Positions 29,456-38,579 of a stretch of DNA of 64,000 bases are shown one piece after another. The DNA comes from Symsagittifera roscoffensis (taxonomy: Eukaryota; Xenacoelomorpha; Acoela; Convolutidae), in the NCBI RefSeq assembly GCF_963678635.1, contig NC_087068.1, positions 432,001 to 496,000 on the forward strand, in the 5' to 3' direction. A model generated the notes under the pieces. The model worked only from the letters and a program-made list of their open reading frames with translations, was not told the origin of the DNA and did no database searches. The position numbers and the translations under genes are program-made. Position 1 is the first letter of the stretch. The number at the start of each line of letters is the position of its first letter.

Positions 29456-32338
29456 TTACTTGCTCTTTGTTTTTTTGAAAACTGCGTCTGGTTTTAATGG
29501 GAGATGTAGTGATGAGCTGATTTTGCCAACATCAAATTTGGATGTTGCATAGACTGATGAATATTTAATTAGCTGTTTGGCTAATTTTTCAAATTCGTCT
29601 TGTGTTATTTGTGAATGTTGGAAATTAAACATTGTTAAAAATTTCTGTTGATTCTCTGTGTAGTTATTTATATTGAATGTCGGTTTGAAGTATGGGGTTT
29701 TTGTGAAATAATCCGTATTTCTTTTTTCGTTACTTATTATATTATTTATGGATAATTCTTCATTAAGAATTGTGGATTGACAAATATCTAATAATTGGAG
29801 TATATTATTTACGCGATATGCTTTTTCGTATATTGGTGATATTGTAGCGTTGGTTTCGCAATAGCCTAAAAGTCCTAAAGGTAGTGTTACTTGATAGGGT
29901 GTATTGTTGTATACATGTAGAGAAATAATATCTGAATTCGAGTTTTTCAAATATTTTATGGATGAAATTGTGATTTTGAAAAACTTATGGATAGGTTTGA
30001 ATTCAAAATCTGACATATAAAGTTGTTGTTTGTTTTGTTTTTTATCATATTGGTGAACTTGTTTTATTGAAAAATTATATATGTTTCCTGATAGTGGTTT
30101 CAGGTGTTTTCTTTGTTGGTTATATATTGGATAAAATTTTGAAAAGAATGGTGGTTGTTTGTTTAATCTTTGAAAAAATGTTAGGGATGTGTCTTTTGCT
30201 TTTGTGTATTTATCTTTGATTAGTATTTTACTGTTTAATATGTTGATTGTTGGTATATATTTAGAGATAAATGGTATTCCAATGATATTGTGTTTAATAT
30301 CAGTGATATGGAATATTTGTTTAAATGGTTTAGTTAAAATTTTATTTTGCTCCATTGTTCTTGTGGGGAGAAGAAATAATTGAATTTTTCCATAGTTTAC
30401 CAATGTTGATCCTTGTGCTGTTGCTAGTTTACTGGAGGTTTCAAGAGGTGTTAGCTTTGGGTGTAAGGTTTTTATTTCATTCCATGTGGGAATGTTTATT
30501 ATATTTGATTCTGCTCCTGAATCAATTAGAAAATCAATTTCAAGATCTGGTGGTTGAAATTCTTTGCTTCTTGGACTTTCTAAAAGAAATGGTATTGTCC
30601 AAATTTTTTCTTTGGGTTGTTCTTTTTGTATGTTTTGATAGATGTGATTTGTATTCAAGCATTTTGTTTTGTCATTCTCATTGGGTTGATTTGTAGTGTT
30701 AATTTCATTAGTTTTTTGCGTCGTCGGTGTGGAATGGATGGGTTCAATATAATAATTGTGAAGGAGTTCTGATTGGTTTTCATATATGTGTGATGAAAAT
30801 GGTTGTTCATATATAATAGGTTCATAGTCATTTTCGACTGCTATCATATTGATGGAGATAGTGTTTTCTGTTTCACTTTCTGAGTCTGATGATTCACAGT
30901 TTATTTGATTGAGTTGTAACATATCATTTACTGTGTCGTCAATACCTGGAGGGTCTGATGTTGTTTCTGGATTTGATTGTACTTGATTTATATTCCTTTG
31001 ATGTTTAGGTGTACTACTTCTATGGCGATTATTAGAATTATTATAATGGTTATAATTCCTGTGTGGTGATTGGGAATAATTTCTATAACGATTATTATAA
31101 CTTGAATGTCGATTTTGTGAATTATTTCGTGATCTGTTTTGGTAATTATTGTTTGGTCTGTTATAGTTCGATCTATTATATGAGTTATTCCTTGATCGAT
31201 TGTTCGGGTAATTCTGGTTTCGGTTGTTTGAATAACTTCTATTCCGATTATTGGAGTAGTTTCTATTCCTATTGTATGATGAATTTCGTGATTGATTGTT
31301 TGGATAGTAATTATTTCTTGATTGGGAATTAGATCTAGAAACAAATCGTGTTGTATTTGAATTTGATCTGGAGTAGTTATTTCGACTATTTGGTCTATTG
31401 TAGTGATTTTGTGATGAATTTTGCGTATTTCTTCGTTCTGGTGATCTTCCTCTATAACCTGAGTTATATGGTGATTGATTTCTTGTATAGTTTGTATTGT
31501 TCGGGAGTGGTTTTCCTGAACTGTTGTTGCTGTACACAGTTTTGTTCGGTAGATTTTGATCTTTTTTCATGTATTGATAGAATGATTTATTTGGTTCTTT
31601 ATATTTTTGAGGTTTATTTTGATTGTCTTGCTGTTTTTGTCTACATTCAGAAATACTATGTCCGTATCTTCGGCAATAATTACACCATTTTTTGAAAGAT
31701 GGTTTGCCTTTAAAGTTTGGGTGTTTTTCGTAAATATTGAGTATTTCAGTGATTTTTTCAACGAGGTCTGTATCTGATTCCTGTATATTGTTGATACTTG
31801 TGGTATTTGTTTCGATTCGGTTAACATATTGTAATTTCAGATTTTCTGTTTCTTCGAGTTTCATTGTGATTTCTGCTTGTTCTAGTTTGTCTACTAGTTT
31901 TCGGAAATCTAAATCGGGTTCTCGAATTGAAGAAGGATGGGATGCTCTCTTTTTTATTGCTATTTTTCTTAATTGCGGTGTTAAGGTCATCATTAAGATT
32001 TCTGTCATCTTTGTGTTTTTATAGTCGTGTGTATTTAATGAATATGCTTTTCGAACTAGTGTTTCGATGCGTACTGCTAATTGCTTGATGGTTTCATTTG
32101 GTAATCTGCGAATTTCATTACATAAAACTCTTTGTTGTTGTTTGTTTCTTTCGGAGTCAAACATTTTTGAAAAGTCTTGTGTAAACCTTTTCCAATTTGA
32201 TTTTATTTCTATAGGCAATACTGAAAACCATTTTTGGGCTGCGCCGTCTAAAGTTGTTTGTATCAACGCTGTGCGTCGATGTATCCAGTTTTGATGTAGT
32301 GGCGTATTAATTGGTTCAGGTCCTATATTTAAAATCAA
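29456..32338 (-). CDS. gag-pro: Gag C-terminal part with CCHC knuckle and aspartic protease
   Basis: 960 residues. Residues 1-170 carry the capsid-like region (LDGAAQKWFSVLP, FSKMFDSERNKQQ, the usual gag phrase order). One zinc knuckle CNYCRRYGHSISEC lies at 219-232. Residues 240-450 are an Asn/Arg/Ser/Tyr-rich stretch of RNA-binding appearance. An acidic spacer follows, then a retropepsin-like protease with FLIDSGAESNIINIPT near residue 610. The frame upstream of 32338 is open and joins the preceding Gag ORF one base out of register. The C-terminus runs into the start of pol, whose reading frame differs by +1. It encodes particle structure and polyprotein processing. Confidence 0.9.
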   Translation of the reverse strand: MILNIGPEPINTPLHQNWIHRRTALIQTTLDGAAQKWFSVLPIEIKSNWKRFTQDFSKMFDSERNKQQQRVLCNEIRRLPNETIKQLAVRIETLVRKAYSLNTHDYKNTKMTEILMMTLTPQLRKIAIKKRASHPSSIREPDLDFRKLVDKLEQAEITMKLEETENLKLQYVNRIETNTTSINNIQESDTDLVEKITEILNIYEKHPNFKGKPSFKKWCNYCRRYGHSISECRQKQQDNQNKPQKYKEPNKSFYQYMKKDQNLPNKTVYSNNSSGKPLPNNTNYTRNQSPYNSGYRGRSPERRNTQNSSQNHYNRPNSRNNYSRSNSNTTRFVSRSNSQSRNNYYPNNQSRNSSYNRNRNYSNNRNRSYSNNRNQNYPNNRSRNNSYNRSNYNRPNNNYQNRSRNNSQNRHSSYNNRYRNYSQSPHRNYNHYNNSNNRHRSSTPKHQRNINQVQSNPETTSDPPGIDDTVNDMLQLNQINCESSDSESETENTISINMIAVENDYEPIIYEQPFSSHIYENQSELLHNYYIEPIHSTPTTQKTNEINTTNQPNENDKTKCLNTNHIYQNIQKEQPKEKIWTIPFLLESPRSKEFQPPDLEIDFLIDSGAESNIINIPTWNEIKTLHPKLTPLETSSKLATAQGSTLVNYGKIQLFLLPTRTMEQNKILTKPFKQIFHITDIKHNIIGIPFISKYIPTINILNSKILIKDKYTKAKDTSLTFFQRLNKQPPFFSKFYPIYNQQRKHLKPLSGNIYNFSIKQVHQYDKKQNKQQLYMSDFEFKPIHKFFKITISSIKYLKNSNSDIISLHVYNNTPYQVTLPLGLLGYCETNATISPIYEKAYRVNNILQLLDICQSTILNEELSINNIISNEKRNTDYFTKTPYFKPTFNINNYTENQQKFLTMFNFQHSQITQDEFEKLAKQLIKYSSVYATSKFDVGKISSSLHLPLKPDAVFKKTKSK
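30988..31560 (-). repeat. Asn/Arg/Ser-rich coding repeat in Gag
   Basis: Within Gag the coding strand repeats AAT/AAC, CGA/AGA and TCA codons in a loose array (phrases such as NNRNRSYSNNRNQNYPNNRSR). The DNA is imperfectly periodic. The protein is basic and disordered and may help bind genomic RNA beside the CCHC knuckle. Confidence 0.6.
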
Positions 32339-32367
32339 ATTTGCTGTTACTGCATTTAAATAGTCTT

Positions 32368-34212
32368 CTACAGATATTCAGGGTCTGTTCCTGTGAATAC
32401 CATTAAAGGTTTATTTGATGTTATTGATGATCCACCCATAAGGTATGGATTCATTGTCATTTGTAATGATTCTGCTGCATTTGGTATTTGAGAAAAATTT
32501 GAAAGTTGATTTCTTGTTATTTCGTGTTGTTGAAGATAATATGGGAGTGGTATTTCATTTTGCATTTGTGTCGGTTGATACGAGTGTGTGATTATTGGGT
32601 TTTGTTGCTGAATTGGTTGAAAATATTGTTTATTAATTGGGTTTTGTTGCTGAATTGGTTGTTGATTTTGTGTATCTATCGGTTGTGGAGAAAAAATTCT
32701 ATGATTTGTATGTGGTTTCTGTACTCCTTGTCCACGATATTCTTGATTATATGGTGCAAATATATCTGGTTGTAAAAAATCATCATCTGATGATAAGTAA
32801 TCCATTTGATAAGATGTTTGTTTTTTATTTTTATTTTGTTGAAAAAATGGATAGTTTTCACTACGATCCTGTGAAGGATGTAAATTTGTTTGAAAGTTTA
32901 CTGAATTAGTTTGTGCCATTGGGTTATCCCAGTTTCGAGATCTTGTATAATTATTAAAATTTTTTCGTGGGGGATAATTTGTTTTTGATGGATGTGTGTA
33001 ATTATAATTATGTTCTGCAAAATTGTTTCTAGTGAACGTTTTACGTGTTTTTGACGGTATTGTCATGGGTCTGTATGTTTGATAATCCATGTGTGAATAT
33101 TTTGGGGCAACCGAAGGTTTAACGGTTGATTGTAAGGTTACTTGTGTTTGTGAAGGGTTTGTATTTCTTGGTGTTGTTAAATTTGGACGTATTGGTGAAA
33201 TACTTTGTTGTGTAGTTGTTGTGTGTACGATTTCTTCATTTATGAAGTGTGATGGTGTCTGGATATCTTGTTGAGTGAGATTTCTAGTTCCATTGAGGTT
33301 TTCATTGTGTATGACTGTGGAGTTTAAACTATTATTTTGCATATCAGGTAAAAATGTATTATAGTTTAATGGTGTTGCATCAATGGTTAATGGTATTACT
33401 CTTACATAATCTCTTACATAAGATATCGTACTTATTGCTTGACTTGAGATTGATTGTGGGAAGTTTATGAATGCGGGATGAGACCATTCGGGGTCCCAAA
33501 CATAGTCTGATTGTTCTGTGATGGCAGTATCATCGTTTGAGTTTTGGGGTCTAAAATTTTTTCTTGCTTGTGAAATTAAATCAATATTATGTGTGAAATA
33601 ATCTATTATGAACCATGCCAAAATTTTTTGTAAGTCGTGTTTTGTATGTTGTGAAACTTCATCTTTCGTGAAATTTTCTTTAATTATATTTAGAAAACTA
33701 GAGAGTAGTGTGATTTCATGTCGTACTCTTATATGTTTAGATGTTTCTGTCGGTGAAACATTTGTGATTGGGATTTCGTTTTCTAATATCGAGATATAAC
33801 TATATATTATTGCAAAAACTTCATTGGTGAATATGGAGTTTGCTCTTTGTGAGTTATGATATTGTATGCTTTGTATATATTCTGAGAATACTTTTGAGAA
33901 TTCTAAATCAAGGTCGTCTGTTTGAATTACATATTTGCTGTGATTCTGGTTTGGTGAGTTGAATTCTATGGAGTAGATTCCGTATTGTTGTGTTAAGTTA
34001 CATATATCTTTCAAATAGTGATCGATAATTTGTCTTTTGATTTTTTCATCTGGGAACTCTGTTTTACATGGACTGAATCCGGGTTCAAACAAATTTAAGA
34101 GTAAATTTTTGCAAAATATATGCTGTCCTCTATCAGTGGTTGCATCTACGATAAAGGGGAAGATATCATCATCATCTGGACTTTCTTCACCTGGGGTGTG
34201 TGTTGAGCTCAT
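32368..34212 (-). CDS. gag: Gag N-terminal part, 614 aa
   Basis: An open frame with ATG at 34212. Residues 1-220 are helical and acidic at the start (SPDDDDIFPFIVDA). The middle is Thr/Asn/Pro-rich. Near the C-terminus come Gln/Pro repeats (QPIQQQNPI three times). It ends PLMVFTGTDPEYL and stops, while the next ORF resumes in the -1 frame exactly where a capsid domain should continue. That indicates a one-base slip around 32370, either an indel in this copy or recoding; no classical slippery heptamer is seen at the junction. It overlaps the preceding 155-aa ORF by 26 nt. The protein is the matrix-like front of an unusually long Gag. Confidence 0.75.
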   Translation of the reverse strand: MSSTHTPGEESPDDDDIFPFIVDATTDRGQHIFCKNLLLNLFEPGFSPCKTEFPDEKIKRQIIDHYLKDICNLTQQYGIYSIEFNSPNQNHSKYVIQTDDLDLEFSKVFSEYIQSIQYHNSQRANSIFTNEVFAIIYSYISILENEIPITNVSPTETSKHIRVRHEITLLSSFLNIIKENFTKDEVSQHTKHDLQKILAWFIIDYFTHNIDLISQARKNFRPQNSNDDTAITEQSDYVWDPEWSHPAFINFPQSISSQAISTISYVRDYVRVIPLTIDATPLNYNTFLPDMQNNSLNSTVIHNENLNGTRNLTQQDIQTPSHFINEEIVHTTTTQQSISPIRPNLTTPRNTNPSQTQVTLQSTVKPSVAPKYSHMDYQTYRPMTIPSKTRKTFTRNNFAEHNYNYTHPSKTNYPPRKNFNNYTRSRNWDNPMAQTNSVNFQTNLHPSQDRSENYPFFQQNKNKKQTSYQMDYLSSDDDFLQPDIFAPYNQEYRGQGVQKPHTNHRIFSPQPIDTQNQQPIQQQNPINKQYFQPIQQQNPIITHSYQPTQMQNEIPLPYYLQQHEITRNQLSNFSQIPNAAESLQMTMNPYLMGGSSITSNKPLMVFTGTDPEYL

Positions 34213-34654
34213 TTTTTCGTTTGATGACTGTTAATATGTAATTATCAATGTGTCTAATTGGTTGATTCCAATTGTATAAATGTACTGGTTTGTGTTTATA
34301 TTGCTTTTTTATTCTTCTTTTTCCTCTTTTTGATGAATTTGAAGTTGTTTCTGAGTCGGAAAAATATAATTGATCGTGAATGGGGCAATTTTTATCTATA
34401 GATTTTTTTAATTTATAAAGTTCGTCTAAACTGCTGGTTTCTGATTCTGAAAATGCGTTGCGGTTTTTGGAAAATCTTTTTCGTGTAATTTGTCTTTGTT
34501 TGGTTATTATTTTTCTTTTTAGTGTTTGTCGTTTTGTTCTGATATATCCAACTGTTTGTGTGTGTGGTGTGATTACAAGATCGTATTTTTTGTTATCTAT
34601 TTCACAATTGTGTAAAACGATTGTTTGTTTATTTCCTAGGTTTTTAAATGACAT
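34187..34654 (-). CDS. Basic 155-aa ORF upstream of Gag
   Basis: ATG at 34654. It is intact and strongly basic, with nuclear-localisation-like clusters (RTKRQTLKRKIITKQRQITRK and SSKRGKRRIKKQYKHK) and short acidic/Ser patches (SESETSSLDE, FSDSETTSNSS). It is the first ORF after the leader, and its end overlaps Gag's start by 26 nt (ATGA-like overlap, different frame). No domain is recognised. The position and composition fit an RNA- or chromatin-binding regulatory protein, or a short upstream ORF controlling Gag translation. Function is not established. Confidence 0.65.
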   Translation of the reverse strand: MSFKNLGNKQTIVLHNCEIDNKKYDLVITPHTQTVGYIRTKRQTLKRKIITKQRQITRKRFSKNRNAFSESETSSLDELYKLKKSIDKNCPIHDQLYFSDSETTSNSSKRGKRRIKKQYKHKPVHLYNWNQPIRHIDNYILTVIKRKNELNTHPR

Positions 34655-35880
34655 AAGGTTTAGGATGACGGATGCAAAAGGTTGTTAAATGATTTCTATT
34701 ACTTAGACTGTTAGTCCTTACGATTTTTTGGTTAGCCTAACCTGGGTCTATTTGTTCAGGGTTGGGGAGAAAAGTATATCGATTCCGAAGAATGATTTTA
34801 TACTTTCTCGTGGCTAGTATAAGCTAAGGTGTTAACTTACTTAATCTTACTTAAGGGTAGTGATTGTGTTCAGGGTTGGAGAATAGTAAATCGATCCACA
34901 AGGTTCAGGTATAATTAGAACGCGAGTAGTTCGTTAGATACTATTTTAAACTTACTAAGTCTAAGATTTATCTTGGGTCTGGTAAGAGGGGGATCAAGTG
35001 AAGGATGAATAACCGAAGTTCTTCACTGTTTATCCTAATTTGAATGATTAGTTTTGTCCAAAAATTTCTGTTAGTCCTGGGTTTTTAGAAAGGGTTGGAT
35101 AGTGAATCGACGTTTGAGGTCGTTAGACACTAGCTAAGTGGTTGGGGGAGAACAAAATTGTTCTTTTTGATCCAAGGAGAGGCCTTGATGATCAAGTTTT
35201 AAACTTAATCAAATAGAAAATGATTTAAGATCCAAGGATGAGCCTTGATGATCTGATTTTAAATTTAAGTGAATTTAAGTTTAAAATGATTTAAATTTGT
35301 GTAGAGAAAAGATTTAGTGTTTTTATGATATTAGTGAGCTTATGAATGCTGTTATGTTTAGGTGATGAAGCTGGAACAACAGGATGATTTATAATTACTA
35401 ACCATTTATTGTCATGCTACAAATTTTTATTTTGATTTTTCAATAAATATTTTTCAAACATGTTTTGTATATTACTGCAGAATTTAGGAAAACGATCTGA
35501 GATCTCCTTATCAATCGTTATTGTATATTAATAATTTGGTTTAGCGCCTGAAATGATTTTGATGATTGACTTCAAGATTTTATGTTTGCAAATGAAAATC
35601 TAAATTCATTGCTAGTAGTATTCTGAATACAAAAGTTTGTGTTGGCTTTTGCCGAACTATCATATAACTATATGGTAAGTTTCTACTTTGTCGTATGTCG
35701 TCTCTGGTTCGAGGTCTTCTTGCAATTCCGGGTAGTTCTCTTATCGTTCGGAATATTGGCTTTGATCTATTGAGTCGTAGAGACATTTCGATTAAATTAT
35801 CGTCGTGTATTATTTTAAAAATGTTTTGTCTAAATTCTAATCTATTTTTGGTTAATTCTAAGCTATTAAGGTCTTGTTCG
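34655..35880 (-). other. Leader of the giant element with internal repeats
   Basis: 1.2 kb between the primer site and the first ORF. It has three degenerate copies of CAGGGTTGG.GAGAA..AGTA.ATCGAT-like sequence (+ strand near 34757, 34870 and 35090) and a two-copy repeat of GATCCAAGGA(T/G)(A/G)GCCTTGATGATC (35169 and 35229 regions). A 68-codon basic frame at 35786-35580 (minus) could supply a leader ATG for spliced messages. No other gene is seen. Confidence 0.55.
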
Positions 35881-35898
35881 AGACTTATGGTCGCACCA
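35881..35898 (-). promoter_or_regulatory. Primer-binding-site candidate
   Basis: On the coding strand TGGTGCGACCATAAGTCT starts 2 nt after the 5' LTR. TGG pairs with a tRNA CCA end, as expected for minus-strand priming. I could not match the 18-mer to a particular tRNA. Confidence 0.5.
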
Positions 35899-35900
35899 GA

Positions 35901-36310
35901 TGAGTTAGGACCGAAGTGTATAACTCATAGAGTAATTTCGGATAGGTTACACCGTCTGCTCGTCACGCTATCTTATTTTCGGCCGGATAGATTCGTGCAA
36001 CTTCTTAGTCTAATACCAATCCTAATCTTACTCTTATACTATCTAGTCTCAGGTTGTTTAACTAGTCTCTGCTAGGCTCAATAGATCTAGGGTATACTGG
36101 TTTATTGCGGTTGCTGAAGTCTTCTTGGAGAGTCAACTAATTTCTAAGTTAAATTCAAATCTCTCTGGTGCTGAAATTACAAGTAATTTCAGCACTTACA
36201 AATAAGTGGATTGTTAGTCAGATGGATCATGATTGGTTAATATTAAATACTTTACATTGGTAAAATATCTAATTTATCCAATCATAAAATGTAGTTTAGA
36301 TCAGGTTCCA
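35901..36310 (-). repeat. 5' LTR of the giant element
   Basis: 410 bp, same boundaries and signals as the left copy. AATAAA is at 36106-36101 and the 13-bp-arm hairpin at 36168-36195. It should contain the promoter. It differs from the left LTR at one site near 17447/35947 and at two adjacent sites near 17747/36247. Confidence 0.95.
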
Positions 36311-36314
36311 ATCA
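36311..36314. repeat. Target-site duplication ATCA (right)
   Basis: Direct repeat of the ATCA at 17397-17400, flanking the right end of the giant element. Confidence 0.75.
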
Positions 36315-36950
36315 AGTCGAACGAAAATAAGACTAACTGCTGTAATAATTAGTGATTCAATATTCGGCTAATAATTTTGTTTTAATGGATGTTTTGCTTC
36401 TGCTTTAATTGCTTTACTGACTCTCATAATTTCCGATTAAGTTAACTGTCTGGACCAGATCTGTATCCTTGTCATTCACCCCTTTTTAGTCCTAAAGCCC
36501 GTTCAGTCAATCGGTTTTTGAAAAAAATGCAAAGATTTCTGTGTCGAAAAATTTTTCTGAAGCAAAAATTTAAGCCTTGACGCAGCTAAAAAGTTTGAGA
36601 GATTGAGAAACTTATTATGTTGAAGTCCCGGAAAATGTTGATGCTTAGTCCAATTTTTGACTGCTCTTAACTGAGCTAGGAAAAAAACTTAGATGTGAAA
36701 GACTAGTTTCTGAAGCTACATTTAGCGTTTTTCTGGTACCAAGAGTAGGAACGTTTGTTAAAACTGATGGAAAAAATGCATGTAATTCAACAGTTTTGGT
36801 AAATTAAGGCTGGCTCTAAACATTTGTATGACACATTTGGTTTCTCTCCTCGCAAAAATGATTTGAAAAATAGAAAGAACGACTACGAAACAGCTACAAG
36901 GGAATTTTGGAACATTTCTTTTTTATGTTACTTCAAAACTGTTTGACCAG
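36315..36950. other. Intron, no gene seen
   Basis: Host intron between the retroelement and the next transporter exon. AT-rich. It ends with a short T-rich tract and GACCAG acceptor at 36950. Confidence 0.5.
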
Positions 36951-37064
36951 GTTCGAGTTTGCGACTAGTGTGGACAGCCGCCAGAAGCAAGGGACTGTGG
37001 AGTGTGAGACTGAACAGGATGCGTGCGTGGACAGCAGGATACGCAAGATATCCAGTGGCAGCAG
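36951..37064 (+). CDS. ABCC-type transporter, linker exon
   Basis: 38 codons: FEFATSVDSRQKQGTVECE, then CVDSRIRKISSGS. The acceptor is TTTGACCAG|G and the donor GCAG|GTTTGC (a weaker donor). Phase 2 in and phase 2 out agree with both neighbours. RIRKISS is another R-K-x-S site, nearly the same phrase as RKIST in the exon at 12689. It was probably adjacent to that exon before the giant element inserted between them. Confidence 0.75.
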
Positions 37065-37216
37065 GTTTGCGATCTCATCTAATAGTTCTTCTTTTCTACG
37101 TTAAAAAAACATTTACCTGGTTTTGCTTGAAAAGCGAACTTGCTAGGCTATTGTTCCTTCCCAATTCTTCAAGTGGTGCATGCAAATTGTTTGTAATAAT
37201 CACGAACTTATCTTAG

Positions 37217-37932
37217 AAGTGGAGCCGAAAGTACAGTGAGCAACCTGCCATCCTCTCGTCGCGAGACATTCCGAGTACCCGAGGAGGAGGAAGAGGAGGC
37301 AGAGATGAGTCATCCGAGTGACCACGATGACGACACCACGCGGGACTCGTTTCACGCAACATTCGCCTCAGGACACGAGAGATACGAGAGCAAAACTTCT
37401 GTTTTCGACCCCTCGACGCCGCTTCCAGTCCGAAGGCTTACAGCTCCAATCGAAGATCCGAAACAGATGCCGAGCACTGACAGAGACACCCGGAAACACA
37501 AGAACGGATACCATGCTCTACAAACTGGCATGTCAAAGGGTCAAAAAAGCTCACAAAAATATGAAGCGATAGAAATGCGAGATGTTGTCATTGATTCATT
37601 AAGTGACATTGGGACCGAAAATGACAGCGACACCGGATCTCAATCCAGCGAAGAGGAAGAAGCCCAAGATAAAGTCAGCCGAAACTGGATCAAAAGCGTT
37701 TTGGCATGGATCAAAGGAGCCAGTGTGTTTTTATTCTCCCTTTGGCAGTTTGCCGCTCTGGCTTACGTCATAATGGAAGTTTTGGGCGCAATTTTGCTGA
37801 AGGAGTGGGCGGTTGCTGAAGTAGAGGCGAATTTTAACGAAGTAAGAAAACGGAATTCTTCCAGTTATTCGGGGCCGTCAAAACACGATATCAACATTAA
37901 CTACTTCTCAAAGTACTGCGCTGTCAAACTAG
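37217..37932 (+). CDS. ABCC-type transporter, linker end and first helix of TMD2
   Basis: The acceptor is CTTATCTTAG|A and the donor CTAG|GTTCGT, phase 1. About 165 residues of acidic, Ser-rich linker come first (PEEEEEEAE; sites SRRETF and VRRLTA; GTENDSDTGSQSSEEEEA). Then come RNWIKSVLAWIKG and a hydrophobic helix SVFLFSLWQFAALAYVIMEVL, the first helix of the second membrane domain, preceded by an amphipathic elbow as in other ABCC exporters. The extracellular loop after it contains NSSS, a sequon. A GTG at 37236 is not a start, because the frame is open from the acceptor. Confidence 0.85.
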
Positions 37933-38579
37933 GTTCGTTTTATCTTCCTTTTTGAAAATATCTGGCATTACAACACCACACACGGGAGTACTTAAATTAG
38001 TTTGAATTCCACAGGTTTCGTCTCTCTTTTCGGCAAAAATTGTACTGGATTCCTCAGACGATCATTGAGTTGCAATTAGCCCGGGATGACCAAAATTTCT
38101 TATCATACTATTTCCATATAAGAGAAACTTCTTGTCTTGCAATTCCATGCGCACAGAAAATTGTATGAAATCTTTATGATGAAACTTTTTCCATATATGA
38201 AAATTGCATGACAAGTTTTTTTTCCATGAACCAAAAATTTGATTTTTTTTCCAATTCAATTTCTGAAAATTTTGGGTCGTGTTCGTAAGCAAACGCAAGT
38301 GAAAAATACCTTGGTTCACTCAGAGTAACAAAAGTTGGTCACAAAAGTAACAAAAGAAGGAAAAAAAATTTTAAAGTTAGGCAAAAGCTTTAACTCATGA
38401 TTATTTTAAAAACTTGAATTGTTAAAGTATTAGACATCGATCAAGGCATAAGCAAACACGCCATACAAAAGAAATAGGAGTTTTCAGCGTTTTTGAAAAA
38501 ATTTACTCGAAAAGGAGAAAAATTCAACATTAGTGTTTCCAGGACTACTTTATGCACACAAAAAAGGAAATTTTGCACG

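Larger units (their letters stand above)
17401..36310 (-). mobile_element. 18.9-kb env-bearing Ty3/Gypsy (retrovirus-like) element
   Basis: A complete LTR retrotransposon in antisense orientation within the intron 12928-36950. Its 410-bp LTRs end in TG..CA, differ at 3 positions, and are flanked by ATCA duplications. The order on the minus strand is: LTR, 1.2-kb leader, basic 155-aa ORF, Gag, protease, RT, RNase H, integrase, two small hydrophobic ORFs, an ATG-less 380-codon ORF, glycoprotein, 602-aa ORF, 1.6-kb 3' region, LTR. RT-RNaseH-IN order and the GPY-type integrase tail place it in Ty3/Gypsy. Length and number of extra ORFs exceed the usual 5-9 kb. Three frame breaks (Gag, Gag-Pol, Pol) mean this copy is defective or uses recoding. 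Confidence 0.95.
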
